From assembly GCF_028715765.1 (NCBI RefSeq), contig NZ_JAQURE010000038.1:1-32028 (forward strand): a stretch of DNA of 32,028 nucleotides. Reading direction: 5' to 3'. The position numbers and the translations under genes are program-made. The DNA comes from Rhodoferax sp. (GTDB lineage: Bacteria; Pseudomonadota; Gammaproteobacteria; Burkholderiales; Burkholderiaceae_C). Below the pieces are notes generated by a model, which was not told the origin of the DNA, made no database searches, and saw nothing but the letters and a program-made list of their open reading frames with translations. This document shows, piece by piece, positions 8,422 through 17,555 of the stretch (its first letter is position 1; each line of letters opens with the position of its first letter).

Positions 8422-9990
8422 TCAAAACATCCGCACGCGTACCAACACCTGCATGGCCAACAGCCCCAGCACGAAGCCCATGCCGCCATAGATCAGGGTT
8501 TGGAGCAGGCGGTTGGTGCGTTTTTGTTCTTGCAGCAAGGCGCGCAACTCGGCCGATTGGCCACCGCTGGGCGGGTGTTTCAAAAATTCAAACAGCAGGC
8601 GCGGCAGCTCTGGCAGCAGTTTGGCGTAATGCGGCGCCTCGTTGCGCAACTCGTCAAGCAATTTTTTCGGGCCAATTTGGTCAACCATCCATTTTTCGAG
8701 GAACGGCTTGGCGGTGTGCCACAAGTCCAGGTCGGGGTCGAGGTCGCGCCCCAGGCCTTCGATGTTGAGCAAGGTTTTTTGCAACAGCACCAGTTGCGGC
8801 TGAATTTCAACCTGAAACCGGCGTGAGGTTTGAAACAAGCGCATCAGCACCATGCCCAACGACAGTTCTTTCAAGGGCCGGTCAAAGTAAGGCTCGCACA
8901 CGGCACGCACTGCGGCTTCAAGCTCGTCGACGCGGGTGGTTGCGGGCACCCAACCTGATTCAATGTGCAGTTCTGCCACGCGTTTGTAATCACGCCGGAA
9001 AAAAGCGGTGAAATTCTGCGCCAGGTATTCTTTGTCGATGGCGGTCAGCGTGCCCACAATGCCAAAGTCGAGCGAGATGTAACGCCCAAACGTAGCTGGG
9101 TCAATGCTGACTTGAATGTTGCCAGGGTGCATGTCGGCATGAAAAAAACCATCGCGAAAGACCTGCGTGAAGAATATGGTGACACCGTCACGCGCCAGTT
9201 TGGGTATATCGACCCCAGCCGCACGCAAACGCTCAACCTGGTTAATGGGCAAGCCTTTCATGCGCTCCATCACCATCACCTCAGGCATGCAGTAGTCCCA
9301 AAACATTTCAGGAATCAGCACCAGATCCAGGTCAGCCATGTTGCGACGCAACTGAGCGGCGCTGGAGGCTTCGCGCACCAGGTCAAGCTCGTCGTGCAGG
9401 TATTTGTCAAACTCGGCCACCACCTCACGCGGCTTCAAGCGTTTACCATCGTCTGAGAACGACTCCACCCAGCCCGCCATCATGCGCAGCAAATCCAGGT
9501 CTTTGTCGATCACGGTCAACATGCCTGGGCGCAACACCTTCACGGCCACCTCGCGCTCGATGCCTTGCTTGGTTTTGAGCACCGCAAAGTGCACCTGGGC
9601 AATGGATGCACTGGCCACTGGCTGACGTTCAAACGACACAAAGATGCTGTCTACCGGCTTTTTAAAAGCGCGCTCAATGATCTCAATGGCCACTTCACTG
9701 GGAAACGGTGGCACACGATCTTGCAGCCGGGCCAATTCGTCAGCAATGTCCACCGGCAGCAAGTCACGCCGGGTGGAGAGCACTTGCCCGAATTTGACAA
9801 AAATAGGTCCCAAACTCTCAAGCGCTTCCCGAATGCGCTGGCCACGCGGCGCGTCTAGCTTGCGCCCTAACGTCAGCAACCGTGCCAAGCGCAACAACCA
9901 TGGCTTGTTGAAACTGGTCAGCACCAGCTCATCCAGGCCATGACGCAGCATCACCCAAAGGATGAACGCCCCACGAAAAAGGCGCGTCAT
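8422..9990 (-). CDS. ubiB: Ubiquinone biosynthesis protein UbiB (ABC1/ADCK kinase-like)
   Basis: UbiB is an atypical kinase-like ATPase required for aerobic ubiquinone synthesis and attached to the inner membrane. The 522-aa protein has the family signature [20 protein letters not shown] (the KxGQ motif, about residues 60-79). An Ala-rich nucleotide loop [15 protein letters not shown] segment, the catalytic HADMHPGN and the metal-binding SLDFGIVG follow. Two hydrophobic C-terminal stretches ([19 protein letters not shown]) fit the usual membrane anchor. It overlaps ubiJ by 4 bp (ATGA), so translation of the two is coupled. Its 3' end converges on mutS with 30 bp between. Confidence 0.95.
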   Translation of the reverse strand: MTRLFRGAFILWVMLRHGLDELVLTSFNKPWLLRLARLLTLGRKLDAPRGQRIREALESLGPIFVKFGQVLSTRRDLLPVDIADELARLQDRVPPFPSEVAIEIIERAFKKPVDSIFVSFERQPVASASIAQVHFAVLKTKQGIEREVAVKVLRPGMLTVIDKDLDLLRMMAGWVESFSDDGKRLKPREVVAEFDKYLHDELDLVREASSAAQLRRNMADLDLVLIPEMFWDYCMPEVMVMERMKGLPINQVERLRAAGVDIPKLARDGVTIFFTQVFRDGFFHADMHPGNIQVSIDPATFGRYISLDFGIVGTLTAIDKEYLAQNFTAFFRRDYKRVAELHIESGWVPATTRVDELEAAVRAVCEPYFDRPLKELSLGMVLMRLFQTSRRFQVEIQPQLVLLQKTLLNIEGLGRDLDPDLDLWHTAKPFLEKWMVDQIGPKKLLDELRNEAPHYAKLLPELPRLLFEFLKHPPSGGQSAELRALLQEQKRTNRLLQTLIYGGMGFVLGLLAMQVLVRVRMF

Positions 9991-10538
9991 AGGCTTGACT
10001 TGCCAGGCACAAACGTAGCCGCTTTGGCCATGAATTCGCGCAACGAGGTGGCCAGTGTGGTGGCGATTTTGCTCAAGGTATGCGCCGGCACATCGCCCAT
10101 GACACGCGCCAAGTCATCTTCCATGTCCCAGCGCACATGCTCCACCAGCCAATTGACCTCTGCGGCCAGTTGCACATCACCCTCGATGCGGACTGCAGGT
10201 TTTTCGCCACGCAAGGTGGCCTGTGCCAAAGACCAAGGTGATTCGTCAGTCAAGGTCATCACCAAGTCGGCTGGTGTTTCAGCGCTGGCCAAGTCGAGCA
10301 AACCCGCTGGGGTGGCTTGCAACTTGAAATTAAAAGTGCGCCACTGAACCAGCATCACCTGGTTTTTTTGCCGAGCCAGCCGTGCCATGGCTTCGGGCTC
10401 TTGCATCAACACATGGTTCAGCAACAAAACCATGCGGCGCTGCGCTTCGTTGACCGCCCAGGCGGGTGGTTGAATTTGAGAAAGTGGGAATTTTTGGAGG
10501 AGACCCTCCAGAAATGAAAAAGGGGACTGTGTGCTCAT
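9987..10538 (-). CDS. ubiJ: Ubiquinone biosynthesis accessory factor UbiJ (SCP2-like lipid-binding domain)
   Basis: UbiJ is a soluble lipid-binding accessory protein of the ubiquinone-synthesis metabolon. The 183-aa sequence begins [15 protein letters not shown], has a helical segment [21 protein letters not shown], then an SCP2-like domain ending in a helical dimerisation tail ([22 protein letters not shown]). Position before ubiB with a 4-bp overlap strongly supports the call, since sequence conservation in this family is low. Its ATG lies in the loop of a strong stem followed by a T-run (see the terminator feature). That could make expression of ubiJ-ubiB subject to attenuation or initiation control. 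Confidence 0.88.
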   Translation of the reverse strand: MSTQSPFSFLEGLLQKFPLSQIQPPAWAVNEAQRRMVLLLNHVLMQEPEAMARLARQKNQVMLVQWRTFNFKLQATPAGLLDLASAETPADLVMTLTDESPWSLAQATLRGEKPAVRIEGDVQLAAEVNWLVEHVRWDMEDDLARVMGDVPAHTLSKIATTLATSLREFMAKAATFVPGKSSL

Positions 10539-10545
10539 AGTCCCC
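10517..10545 (-). terminator. Terminator-like hairpin enclosing the ubiJ start codon
   Basis: On the minus strand GGGGACT pairs perfectly with AGTCCCC across a 10-nt loop that contains the ubiJ ATG, and TTTTT follows directly. The left arm includes the only Shine-Dalgarno-like GGGGA. A second stem, TGGAGG/CCTCCA (10495-10510), follows. It may end transcription of the upstream Tim44-like gene or attenuate ubiJ-ubiB. Confidence 0.6.
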
Positions 10546-10574
10546 GATTATTCCCCGAAAAATAAGCCTCGGCC

Positions 10575-11564
10575 TTACTGCAGGGCTTGAACCCCTGCAA
10601 CCAACCAACCATTGTTGCCATTTTTGGATTTGACCATGTTCCAGACTTCTCGGAAGGGGCTCGGTGAGCTGGCCGCATCTTCACGAATCATGCCTGAGAA
10701 CTCCACGCTGGCCATGTAATCGTTGCCCAAATCTTCAATCCCCAACAAATGGGCTTCGATCATGACCACTTCAGTCATGTTTTGTGGGCCTCCCGGATGG
10801 GTTTCACGCTCAGCGAGTTGCGCCTGAATTTCTTTCAGCATGGTGTCTGTCATCATCACACGCAAGGCAGGAATGTCTGATTTGTCCCAAGCCGCCTGCA
10901 AAGAGACGAAATTAGCTTTGGCAGAGTTCAAAAAGCCGTCAGAGTCAAAACCTGCAGGAATTCCCCAAGTCTGTGCACCCAACAAACCAGAGCCAATCAT
11001 CGAACCCGACGTAGCGGTGCTGGCCGGGGTGCTGGCTTCAAAAGCGGTGGTGTTGCGCTCCCAAGGCCGGGCAGAGGCATCGTTACCCACATTTTCAGGC
11101 CGATAGCCAGCCGACAATGGTGTTGAGGCAGACGCTGCGCCAGCGCCGGCAGCCGCACCTTGAAACGCAAACGGTGAAGTTGCAGCTTGAGCCCCTTGGT
11201 TTTTACGCCGCATGAACCAGCCCACCGCCACCATGATGACCAGCGCCAACAACGCAAACATCATGAACTGCCCCATGGCCGCCCCCAGCCCAAGCGAGCT
11301 GGCCAACCAAGCCAAGCCCAAACCCGCCGCTAAACCGCCCAACATAGCGCCCCAAGGTTTCTTGGGTGCCGCTGCAGCAGGTGCTGCAGCCGGTGCTTTG
11401 GCAGCGTTGTTGGCTGCTTGCGAAGGTGCAGGTGTAGCCTGACGCTGCGTGACGTTGCTGGACTGTTGACCGAAAGACTTGCCGCCGCCAAAACGCTTGG
11501 CGGCTTCAGCATGCCCCGCAACCAGAGCCAAACAGATGCTCAAAACCGATAGCCAACGTTTCAT
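10575..11564 (-). CDS. Tim44-like domain membrane protein
   Basis: This 329-aa protein has an N-terminal signal sequence (MKRWLSVLSICLALVAGHAEA) and a Gly/Gln/Ala-rich low-complexity stretch (about residues 25-75). A hydrophobic pair of segments follows (WGAMLGGLAAGLGLAWLASS and FMMFALLALVIMVAVGWFM) and then basic residues MRRKNQG. The C-terminal 130 residues form a Tim44/MBA1-like domain (FVSLQAAWDKSDIPALRVMMTD ... NNGWLVAGVQAL). Bacterial members are uncharacterised; a role in the envelope is inferred from topology. The ATG at 11564 has AGGAGAA upstream. It sits between ubiE and ubiJ, an arrangement I recognise from Burkholderiales, which hints at a link to the quinone block but is not proof. 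Confidence 0.82.
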   Translation of the reverse strand: MKRWLSVLSICLALVAGHAEAAKRFGGGKSFGQQSSNVTQRQATPAPSQAANNAAKAPAAAPAAAAPKKPWGAMLGGLAAGLGLAWLASSLGLGAAMGQFMMFALLALVIMVAVGWFMRRKNQGAQAATSPFAFQGAAAGAGAASASTPLSAGYRPENVGNDASARPWERNTTAFEASTPASTATSGSMIGSGLLGAQTWGIPAGFDSDGFLNSAKANFVSLQAAWDKSDIPALRVMMTDTMLKEIQAQLAERETHPGGPQNMTEVVMIEAHLLGIEDLGNDYMASVEFSGMIREDAASSPSPFREVWNMVKSKNGNNGWLVAGVQALQ

Positions 11565-11615
11565 GATTTCTCCTGATTAGATTTGATTCTCAACAGCATT
11601 GGGCGAAAAATCCGC

Positions 11616-12347
11616 TCAACACTTGATACCCACATGCAAGGCTACCAGACCACCCGTCATGTTGTGGTAATCCACATGGCCAAAACCATTAGCCTTCATC
11701 AGGGATTTGAGCTCTTCTTGACTTGGGTGCATGCGAATCGACTCAGCCAGATATTGGTAACTGGAGGCATCACCCGCCACCCATTGACCTAATTTGGGCA
11801 ACACCTTGAACGAATACCAGTCATAGGCTTTTTCTAGCGGCTTGGCAACTTTGGAAAACTCCAGCACCAACAGCTTGCCACCCGGTTTAAGCACCCGGTT
11901 CATCTCAGCCAAGGCCACGTCCTTGTGCGTCATGTTGCGCAGACCAAAAGCCACCGTGACCAGGTTGAAATGGGCATCAGGAAACGGCAGGTGTTCAGCA
12001 TCACACACCAGCGTGGGCAACACCACACCGGCATCCACCAAGCGGTCGCGCCCGGTGCGCAACATGGCTTCATTGATGTCGGTGTGCACCACCTGGCCGG
12101 ATTTACCCACCTTTTTGGCAAACGCCAAGGCCAGGTCGCCGGTGCCACCCGCAATGTCGAGCACTTTGTCCCCCTCATGCACATTCGCCACCAGCACGGT
12201 GTAGGCCTTCCAGGCGCGGTGCAAGCCCATGGACATGAGGTCGTTCATCAGGTCGTATTTGGGTGCGACCGAGTCAAAAACACCTTTGACGTGCTGGGCT
12301 TTTTCTGTCTCTGGAACGGTCTTGAAACCGAAGTGTGTGGTGCTCAT
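11616..12347 (-). CDS. ubiE: Bifunctional demethylmenaquinone/2-methoxy-6-polyprenyl-1,4-benzoquinol C-methyltransferase
   Basis: UbiE performs the C-methylation step of ubiquinone (and menaquinone where made) with S-adenosylmethionine. The 243-aa protein contains the UbiE signatures [25 protein letters not shown] (split at residues 27-50), the SAM loop [16 protein letters not shown], the [14 protein letters not shown] segment and [16 protein letters not shown]. It sits 21 bp downstream of the DUF971 gene on the same strand and 51 bp upstream of the Tim44-like gene, so one transcript is likely. No clear Shine-Dalgarno sequence precedes the ATG at 12347. Confidence 0.95.
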   Translation of the reverse strand: MSTTHFGFKTVPETEKAQHVKGVFDSVAPKYDLMNDLMSMGLHRAWKAYTVLVANVHEGDKVLDIAGGTGDLALAFAKKVGKSGQVVHTDINEAMLRTGRDRLVDAGVVLPTLVCDAEHLPFPDAHFNLVTVAFGLRNMTHKDVALAEMNRVLKPGGKLLVLEFSKVAKPLEKAYDWYSFKVLPKLGQWVAGDASSYQYLAESIRMHPSQEELKSLMKANGFGHVDYHNMTGGLVALHVGIKC

Positions 12348-12368
12348 GGGAATAAAAAGTGAAAGGGT

Positions 12369-12782
12369 TCAATGGTGGCCACAGCTGCCACCGGCTTTTT
12401 CTGGCATGGGGGCATCGCGGTCTGCGCCAGCCGCCGCCAGCCGTGCGGTGTAGTCGGCCCACAATTTGTCTTGCTGTGAACCCAGAAAATACAGGTAGTC
12501 CCACGAGAAAATGCCCGTGTCGTGACCGTCAGAAAACGCTGGCTGCACCGCGTAGTTACCCACCGGCTCCAAGCCTGTCAAAGTGACTTCGCGCTTGCCA
12601 GTTTGCAGGGTCTCTTGCCCGGGTCCGTGGCCGGCCACCTCGGCCGACGGGCTGTAGACCCGCATCAGTTCAAACGGTATGCGAAAAGACGCCCCGTCAG
12701 AAAAACTCACCTCCAGCACACGCGACTGGCTGTGAACCGTGATGTCTTGTGGCGCGGGAGCGCCATTTTGTAAACCTGCCAT
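12369..12782 (-). CDS. DUF971 (gamma-butyrobetaine hydroxylase-like N-terminal domain) protein
   Basis: This 137-aa protein matches the DUF971/GBBH-like N-terminal fold in VLEVSFSDGASFRIPFELMRVYSPSAE and FSDGHDTGIFSWDYLYFLGS. It ends in a Gly/Cys/His tail (GGSCGHH) that could bind a metal. Stand-alone bacterial members have been connected to Fe-S or respiratory functions by gene context only; the function is not established. The ATG at 12782 has a good ribosome-binding site (GAGGTGAC). It is the first gene of the DUF971-ubiE-Tim44-ubiJ-ubiB run, and the promoter should lie in the 44 bp behind the DUF3683 gene or within that gene. Confidence 0.85.
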   Translation of the reverse strand: MAGLQNGAPAPQDITVHSQSRVLEVSFSDGASFRIPFELMRVYSPSAEVAGHGPGQETLQTGKREVTLTGLEPVGNYAVQPAFSDGHDTGIFSWDYLYFLGSQQDKLWADYTARLAAAGADRDAPMPEKAGGSCGHH

Positions 12783-12826
12783 GACTTGTCACCTCATTTA
12801 TTTCAGTTTTAAGAACCACCTGCCAA

Positions 12827-15800
12827 TCAAACCAGCACGCGCTCGATGCCGCCAGCGTTGGCCACCTTGACGTAGTCGGGCATCCACTGCTCGCCCAAAA
12901 TCTGTCTGGCCATTTCAACCACAATGTAATCGGCTTCCAGCAAACCGTTTTGCAGGTCTTCGCCAAACCGGCTCAAGCCCTGCAAACAGGCGGGGCAGGA
13001 GGTCAGCATCTTTATGTTGTCTTTGGCACCGACACCGGGCATTTGACGCAACTGAGCTTCGCCCTTGAGAATTTCCTCTTCCTTGCGAAAGCGGATTTGT
13101 GTCGCGACATCCGGCCGATTCAAGGCCAGCGTGCCAGCCTCGCCACAGCAGCGTTCCGACTGGATCACGTTATCCCCCAGCAAAGCCTTGACGGTTTTGA
13201 GCGGTTCCTGCAGCTTCATCGGGCTGTGGCACGGGTCGTGGAACAAAAATGCCCCGGCATTGGCCAGCGTGATGCCTTTGCTCAGCAAATATTCGTGGAT
13301 GTCGATGATGCGGCAACCCGGAAAAATTTTCTCAAACTCATAGCTCTGCAACTGGTCATAACAGGTACCGCAACTCACCACCACGGTTTTGATGTCGAGG
13401 TAATTGAGCGTGTTGGCCACCCGGTGGAACAGCACCCGGTTGTCGGTGATCATTTTTTCAGCTTTGTCAAATTGACCGCCGCCACGCTGCGGGTAACCAC
13501 AGCACAAATAACCCGGCGGCAACACGGTTTGCACCCCGGCGTGCCACAACATGGCCTGCGTCGCCAAGCCAACCTGGCTGAACAGGCGCTCCGAGCCACA
13601 ACCGGGAAAATAGAACACCGCTTCGGTCTCGGCCGTGGTGGTTTTCGGGTTGCGGATGATCGGCACATAGTCCCGGTCTTCAATGTCAAGCAAGGCGCGC
13701 GCGGTTTTCTTGGGCAAACCGCCCGGCAGCTTCTTGTTGATGAAGTGAATCACCTGCTCTTTGATCGGCGCCGCGCCCAGGGTGGCAGGCGGCGCCTTGG
13801 TCTGTTTGCGGGCAATGACCTTGAGCAGGTCAGCGGCCAGGCGCTGCGATTTGATGGCCAGATTGACCATCACCGAGCGTGCCATTTTGATGGTTTCGGG
13901 GTTGCTGGCATTGAGCAGAAACATGGCAGCCGCGCCGGCCGGTCTGAACGTTTTTTTGCCCATCTTGCGCAACAGGTTACGCATGTTCATCGACACGTCG
14001 CCAAAGTCGATGTTGACCGGGCAGGGCTGAAGGCACTTGTGGCACACCGTGCAGTGATCGGCCACGTCTTCAAACTCTTGCCAATGCTTGATGCTGACAC
14101 CGCGGCGGGTTTGCTCTTCGTACAAAAAGGCTTCCACCAGAAGCGAGGTGGCCAGAATCTTGTTGCGCGGGCTGTACAGCAAATTGGCGCGCGGCACATG
14201 CGTGGAGCACACCGGCTTGCACTTGCCGCAGCGCAGGCAGTCTTTCACGCTGTCGGCAATGGCGCCAATGTCACTCTGCTGCATGATGAGCGATTCATGC
14301 CCCATCAGGCCAAAACTGGGGGTGTAGGCGTTGGTCAGATCAGCATATAATAAATCAGGCTCTAGCCCTTTATTTATATGCGTTAGTGGCTCTTTATTTC
14401 GTAGCAACTTGCCTTTGTTGAAACGCCCTTCCGGGTCCACCCTGGCCTTGTAGTCGGTGAACGGCTGCAGCTCGGCATCGCTCAAAAACTCCAGTTTGGT
14501 GATGCCAATGCCGTGTTCGCCCGAGATCACGCCGTCCAGACTGCGGGCCAGCGCCATGATGCGTTTGACAGCGCCGTGAGCCGCCTGCAGCATGTCGTAG
14601 TCATCGCTGTTGACCGGAATGTTGGTGTGCACATTGCCGTCACCGGCGTGCATGTGCAGGGCCACCCAGACCCTGCTTTTGAGCACCTGCTGGTGAATGG
14701 CGTTGCAGGCTTTGAGAACCGGCTCAAATGCCACGCCGCTGAAAATTTGCTGCAGCGGCTGGCGAATTTGCGTCTTCCAGCTGGCGCGCAAAGAATGGTC
14801 TTGCAGTTGCGTGAACAGCGGCTCCACATCCCGCAGCCAACCCACCCACAGGGCACGCACATCGGCCAGCAGCGCCAGCGCTTGTGCGACCCGGTCTTCC
14901 AGCATTTCAGTGGCAGAAATCTCGCTGGCATCATCTTGGCGCCCCAGTGGTAAGTTGCCTTGGGTAAAAAAGTCTTCCAGCGCATCGCACAAAGCCAGCT
15001 TGTTATGCAGGCTCAGCTCAATGTTGATGCGCTCAATGCCGTCGGTGTATTCAGCCATGCGCGGCAGCGGAATCACCACGTCTTCATTGATCTTGAAAGC
15101 GTTGGTGTGGCGGCTGATGGCTGCCGTGCGTTTGCGGTCTAGCCAGAATTTTTTACGCGCCTCGGGGCTGATGGCAATGAAACCCTCGCCGCTGCGCGAG
15201 TTGGCAATGCGCACCACCTCGCTGGTGACGCGTGCCACGTCGTCGGCGTTGTCACCAGCAATATCGCCAAACAGCACCATTTTGGGCACGCCACCGTGGA
15301 CAGCGCCTTTTTTCGACTTGGTGGCATAGCCCACCGCTTTCAAATACCGATCATCCAGGTGCTCCAACCCCGCCAGCAGCACGCCGGAGCGTTTTTGCTC
15401 GGCAAACATGAAGTCTTTGATTTCAACAATGCTCGGCACCGCATCTTTGGCATTGCCAAAAAACTCCAGGCACACGGTGCGCGTGTGGGCGGGCATTTTG
15501 TGCACCACCCAGCGCGCGCTGGTGATCAGGCCATCGCAACCTTCTTTTTGAATACCCGGCAAACCGCTCAAAAACTTGTCGGTCACGTCTTTGCCCAACC
15601 CTTCTTTGCGGAAGGTTTTGCCAGGTATGTCAAGCCGTTCGGTGCGGACGTGCGTTTTGCCGTCTGCCTCAAAATACTTGAGCTCGAAGCTAGCCACTTC
15701 GGCATCATGAATCTTGCCCATGTTGTGGTTCAGGCGCGTCACCTCCAGCCACTGGGCTTGGGGCGTGACCATGCGCCAGCTGGCCAGGTTGTCCAGCGCC

Positions 15801-16744
15801 GTGCCCCAAAGCACCGCTTTCTTGCCACCGGCATTCATGGCAATGTTGCCGCCAATACAAGATGCTTCGGCGGAGGTGGGGTCAACGGCAAACACAAACC
15901 CGGCGCGCTCGGCCGCGTGTGAGACACGGTTGGTCACCACCCCGGCTTCAGTCCAGACGGTGCCCACTTCATGGTTCAGGCCAGGCAGCAGACGCATCTC
16001 TACCTCGGTCATGGCCTCCAACTTTTCGGTGTTGATGACCACACTTTTCCAAGTCAGGGGAATGACACCGCCGGTGTAACCGGTGCCGCCGCCGCGCGGG
16101 ATGATCGTCAGGCCCAGCTCAATACAGCCTTTGACCAAGTGCGCCATCTCGGCCTCGGTGTCGGGCGTGATCACCACAAACGGGTATTCCACGCGCCAGT
16201 CGGTGGCGTCGGTCACATGGCTGACGCGGCTCAAACCATCAAACTTGATGTTGTCTTTGGCCGTGAGCTTGGCCAGCACTTTGTGCGTTTTGCGGCGCAG
16301 CAACGAAGTTTCAACAAAAGTGGCATCGAACTTGTGAACGGCCTGGCCAGCCGCGTCAAGCAAATGCCCCACCAAGGTGTCACGCGCAGGGTCAACGGCT
16401 GGCGTGCGGCGTTTTTGGACTTCGTTCAAGCGGTGCTGCAAGGCCTCTACCAGCAACAGGCGGCGTTTAGGGTTGTCTAGCAGGTCGTCTTGCAAGTAGG
16501 GGTTGCGCTGCACCACCCAAATGTCGCCCAGCACTTCGTAAAGCATGCGCGCCGAGCGACCGGTGTGACGCTCTTCGCGCAGAGCGTTGAGCCAACCCCA
16601 GGCCGCGTCGCCCAGCAGCCGAATCACGATTTCCCGGTCAGAAAACGAGGTGTAGTTGTAGGGAATTTCGCGAATGCGCTCAGGCGTGTGGGGCACAAAG
16701 GCACCAGCGGGCAACAAAGATTTAAGCGGGAGGGGTGCGTTCAT
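12827..16744 (-). CDS. DUF3683-type FAD-linked oxidase / 4Fe-4S / CCG-domain oxidoreductase
   Basis: This very large (about 1305 aa) single-chain respiratory-type dehydrogenase resembles D-2-hydroxyacid or lactate dehydrogenases fused to glycolate-oxidase-like iron-sulfur subunits. In order: an N-terminal DUF3683 region ([19 protein letters not shown]), an FAD-binding PCMH domain ([11 protein letters not shown] near residue 215), an FAD-oxidase C-terminal domain ([17 protein letters not shown]), two 4Fe-4S motifs ([11 protein letters not shown] near 835; [12 protein letters not shown] near 895) and two CCG domains ([10 protein letters not shown] near 1080; CCGEAGT near 1205). The substrate is not deducible; D-lactate is a candidate. 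The frame extends to a TTG at 16777, but the ATG at 16744 ([10 protein letters not shown]) is the better start. Repeat copy D is inserted in frame between the flavin and Fe-S halves. Confidence 0.9.
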   Translation of the reverse strand: MNAPLPLKSLLPAGAFVPHTPERIREIPYNYTSFSDREIVIRLLGDAAWGWLNALREERHTGRSARMLYEVLGDIWVVQRNPYLQDDLLDNPKRRLLLVEALQHRLNEVQKRRTPAVDPARDTLVGHLLDAAGQAVHKFDATFVETSLLRRKTHKVLAKLTAKDNIKFDGLSRVSHVTDATDWRVEYPFVVITPDTEAEMAHLVKGCIELGLTIIPRGGGTGYTGGVIPLTWKSVVINTEKLEAMTEVEMRLLPGLNHEVGTVWTEAGVVTNRVSHAAERAGFVFAVDPTSAEASCIGGNIAMNAGGKKAVLWGTALDNLASWRMVTPQAQWLEVTRLNHNMGKIHDAEVASFELKYFEADGKTHVRTERLDIPGKTFRKEGLGKDVTDKFLSGLPGIQKEGCDGLITSARWVVHKMPAHTRTVCLEFFGNAKDAVPSIVEIKDFMFAEQKRSGVLLAGLEHLDDRYLKAVGYATKSKKGAVHGGVPKMVLFGDIAGDNADDVARVTSEVVRIANSRSGEGFIAISPEARKKFWLDRKRTAAISRHTNAFKINEDVVIPLPRMAEYTDGIERINIELSLHNKLALCDALEDFFTQGNLPLGRQDDASEISATEMLEDRVAQALALLADVRALWVGWLRDVEPLFTQLQDHSLRASWKTQIRQPLQQIFSGVAFEPVLKACNAIHQQVLKSRVWVALHMHAGDGNVHTNIPVNSDDYDMLQAAHGAVKRIMALARSLDGVISGEHGIGITKLEFLSDAELQPFTDYKARVDPEGRFNKGKLLRNKEPLTHINKGLEPDLLYADLTNAYTPSFGLMGHESLIMQQSDIGAIADSVKDCLRCGKCKPVCSTHVPRANLLYSPRNKILATSLLVEAFLYEEQTRRGVSIKHWQEFEDVADHCTVCHKCLQPCPVNIDFGDVSMNMRNLLRKMGKKTFRPAGAAAMFLLNASNPETIKMARSVMVNLAIKSQRLAADLLKVIARKQTKAPPATLGAAPIKEQVIHFINKKLPGGLPKKTARALLDIEDRDYVPIIRNPKTTTAETEAVFYFPGCGSERLFSQVGLATQAMLWHAGVQTVLPPGYLCCGYPQRGGGQFDKAEKMITDNRVLFHRVANTLNYLDIKTVVVSCGTCYDQLQSYEFEKIFPGCRIIDIHEYLLSKGITLANAGAFLFHDPCHSPMKLQEPLKTVKALLGDNVIQSERCCGEAGTLALNRPDVATQIRFRKEEEILKGEAQLRQMPGVGAKDNIKMLTSCPACLQGLSRFGEDLQNGLLEADYIVVEMARQILGEQWMPDYVKVANAGGIERVLV
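14345..14408 (-). repeat. Interspersed palindromic repeat, copy D (inside the DUF3683 oxidoreductase)
   Basis: On the minus strand it reads GTTGCTACGAAATAAAGAGC, then CACTAACGC, an A/T-rich centre, AAAGGGCTAGAGCCTGATTT. It is in frame and encodes K-E-P-L-x5-G-L-E-P, located at the linker between the FAD-oxidase and Fe-S parts. Confidence 0.8.
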
Positions 16745-16828
16745 CGGGTAAGGTCGGTGCAGCCGCAAGCGGGTCAATCAGCACCCGCGCGGCTGGCTTT
16801 TTGGGAAGGGTTTGATGTTACCGCAGTG

Positions 16829-16855
16829 CACCATTGCCCTACTGGGGTGATGGTG
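16829..16855. other. Strong stem-loop downstream of the elaA-like gene
   Basis: CACCAT pairs with ATGGTG and an inner CCC/GGG extends the stem to about 11 bp with two G-T pairs. It lies 69 bp after the elaA-like stop codon on the minus strand. No T-tract follows, so it is not a canonical terminator but could protect or end that transcript. Confidence 0.4.
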
Positions 16856-16923
16856 TCCCGGCAAACCAAAGCCAACGACAAGCCCGTTCGCAACACCTGG
16901 CGCAGCCACCGCATGGATACGCG

Positions 16924-17430
16924 CTAAACCGGGCGCAACATTTCCAGATGGGCAATCCCGTCTTCCATGTAAGTTTTACCCACATCCACAAACCCATGCT
17001 TGCCATAGAAAGCCGCCAGCTGCAATTGCGCGCCAATGCGTATGGCTTGCGGCCCCCAGACCTGGTTGATGGCGGAGACAGCTTGGTCTATCAGGGCGTG
17101 ACCCAGCCCGGTGCCACGGGCACTGGCGCGGGTCAATACCCGGCCAAAGCTGGCCTCGGGGAATTTGACCCCAGCTTCAAAACAACGGGCGTAGGCCTGC
17201 AATGCGCCATGCTGCACACCGAGCAGGTGCATGGCTTGGTGATCGGCACCGTCTATGTCTTGAAACACGCACTGCTGTTCCACCACAAACACCTCGCTGC
17301 GCAGGCGCAGCACTTCGTAAAGCTCGGCCACGCGCAGGTCGTCAAAGGCCAGTAGCCGCCACACGGGCGCATTGGGGGGCGTATTGACTGCGTTGGCGCG
17401 ACTGCCAATGGACCAAAGTTTGAATGTCAT
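16924..17430 (-). CDS. GNAT-family N-acetyltransferase, ElaA-like
   Basis: This 168-aa GNAT-fold protein matches the ElaA family: LYEVLRLRSEVFVVEQQCVFQDIDGAD, the acetyl-CoA loop region GRVLTRASARGTGLGHALID and the ending FYGKHGFVDVGKTYMEDGIAHLEM. The acceptor substrate is unknown. A textbook ribosome-binding site (AAGGAGG) precedes the ATG at 17430. It has its own upstream spacer of 125 bp, which holds repeat copy E, and lies 179 bp upstream of the DUF3683 gene on the same strand. Compared with E. coli ElaA it carries about 15 extra N-terminal residues. Confidence 0.88.
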   Translation of the reverse strand: MTFKLWSIGSRANAVNTPPNAPVWRLLAFDDLRVAELYEVLRLRSEVFVVEQQCVFQDIDGADHQAMHLLGVQHGALQAYARCFEAGVKFPEASFGRVLTRASARGTGLGHALIDQAVSAINQVWGPQAIRIGAQLQLAAFYGKHGFVDVGKTYMEDGIAHLEMLRPV

Positions 17431-17472
17431 AGCACCTCCTTTGTCAGGCTCACATCATTGCGAAATAAATAC

Positions 17473-17530
17473 ATGTAAAAAAGCCTTTATACCCTTATAT
17501 CATAGGCGTGAGCAGCTATATTTTTTATAC
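17473..17530 (-). repeat. Interspersed palindromic repeat, copy E (intergenic)
   Basis: On the minus strand it reads AAATATAGCTGCTCACGCC, then ATATAAGGGTATAAAGGC and a T-run. It lies between the MDR stop (17556) and the elaA-like start (17430). Confidence 0.65.
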
Positions 17531-17555
17531 TAATCCAAGCAGCACACAACACCAG

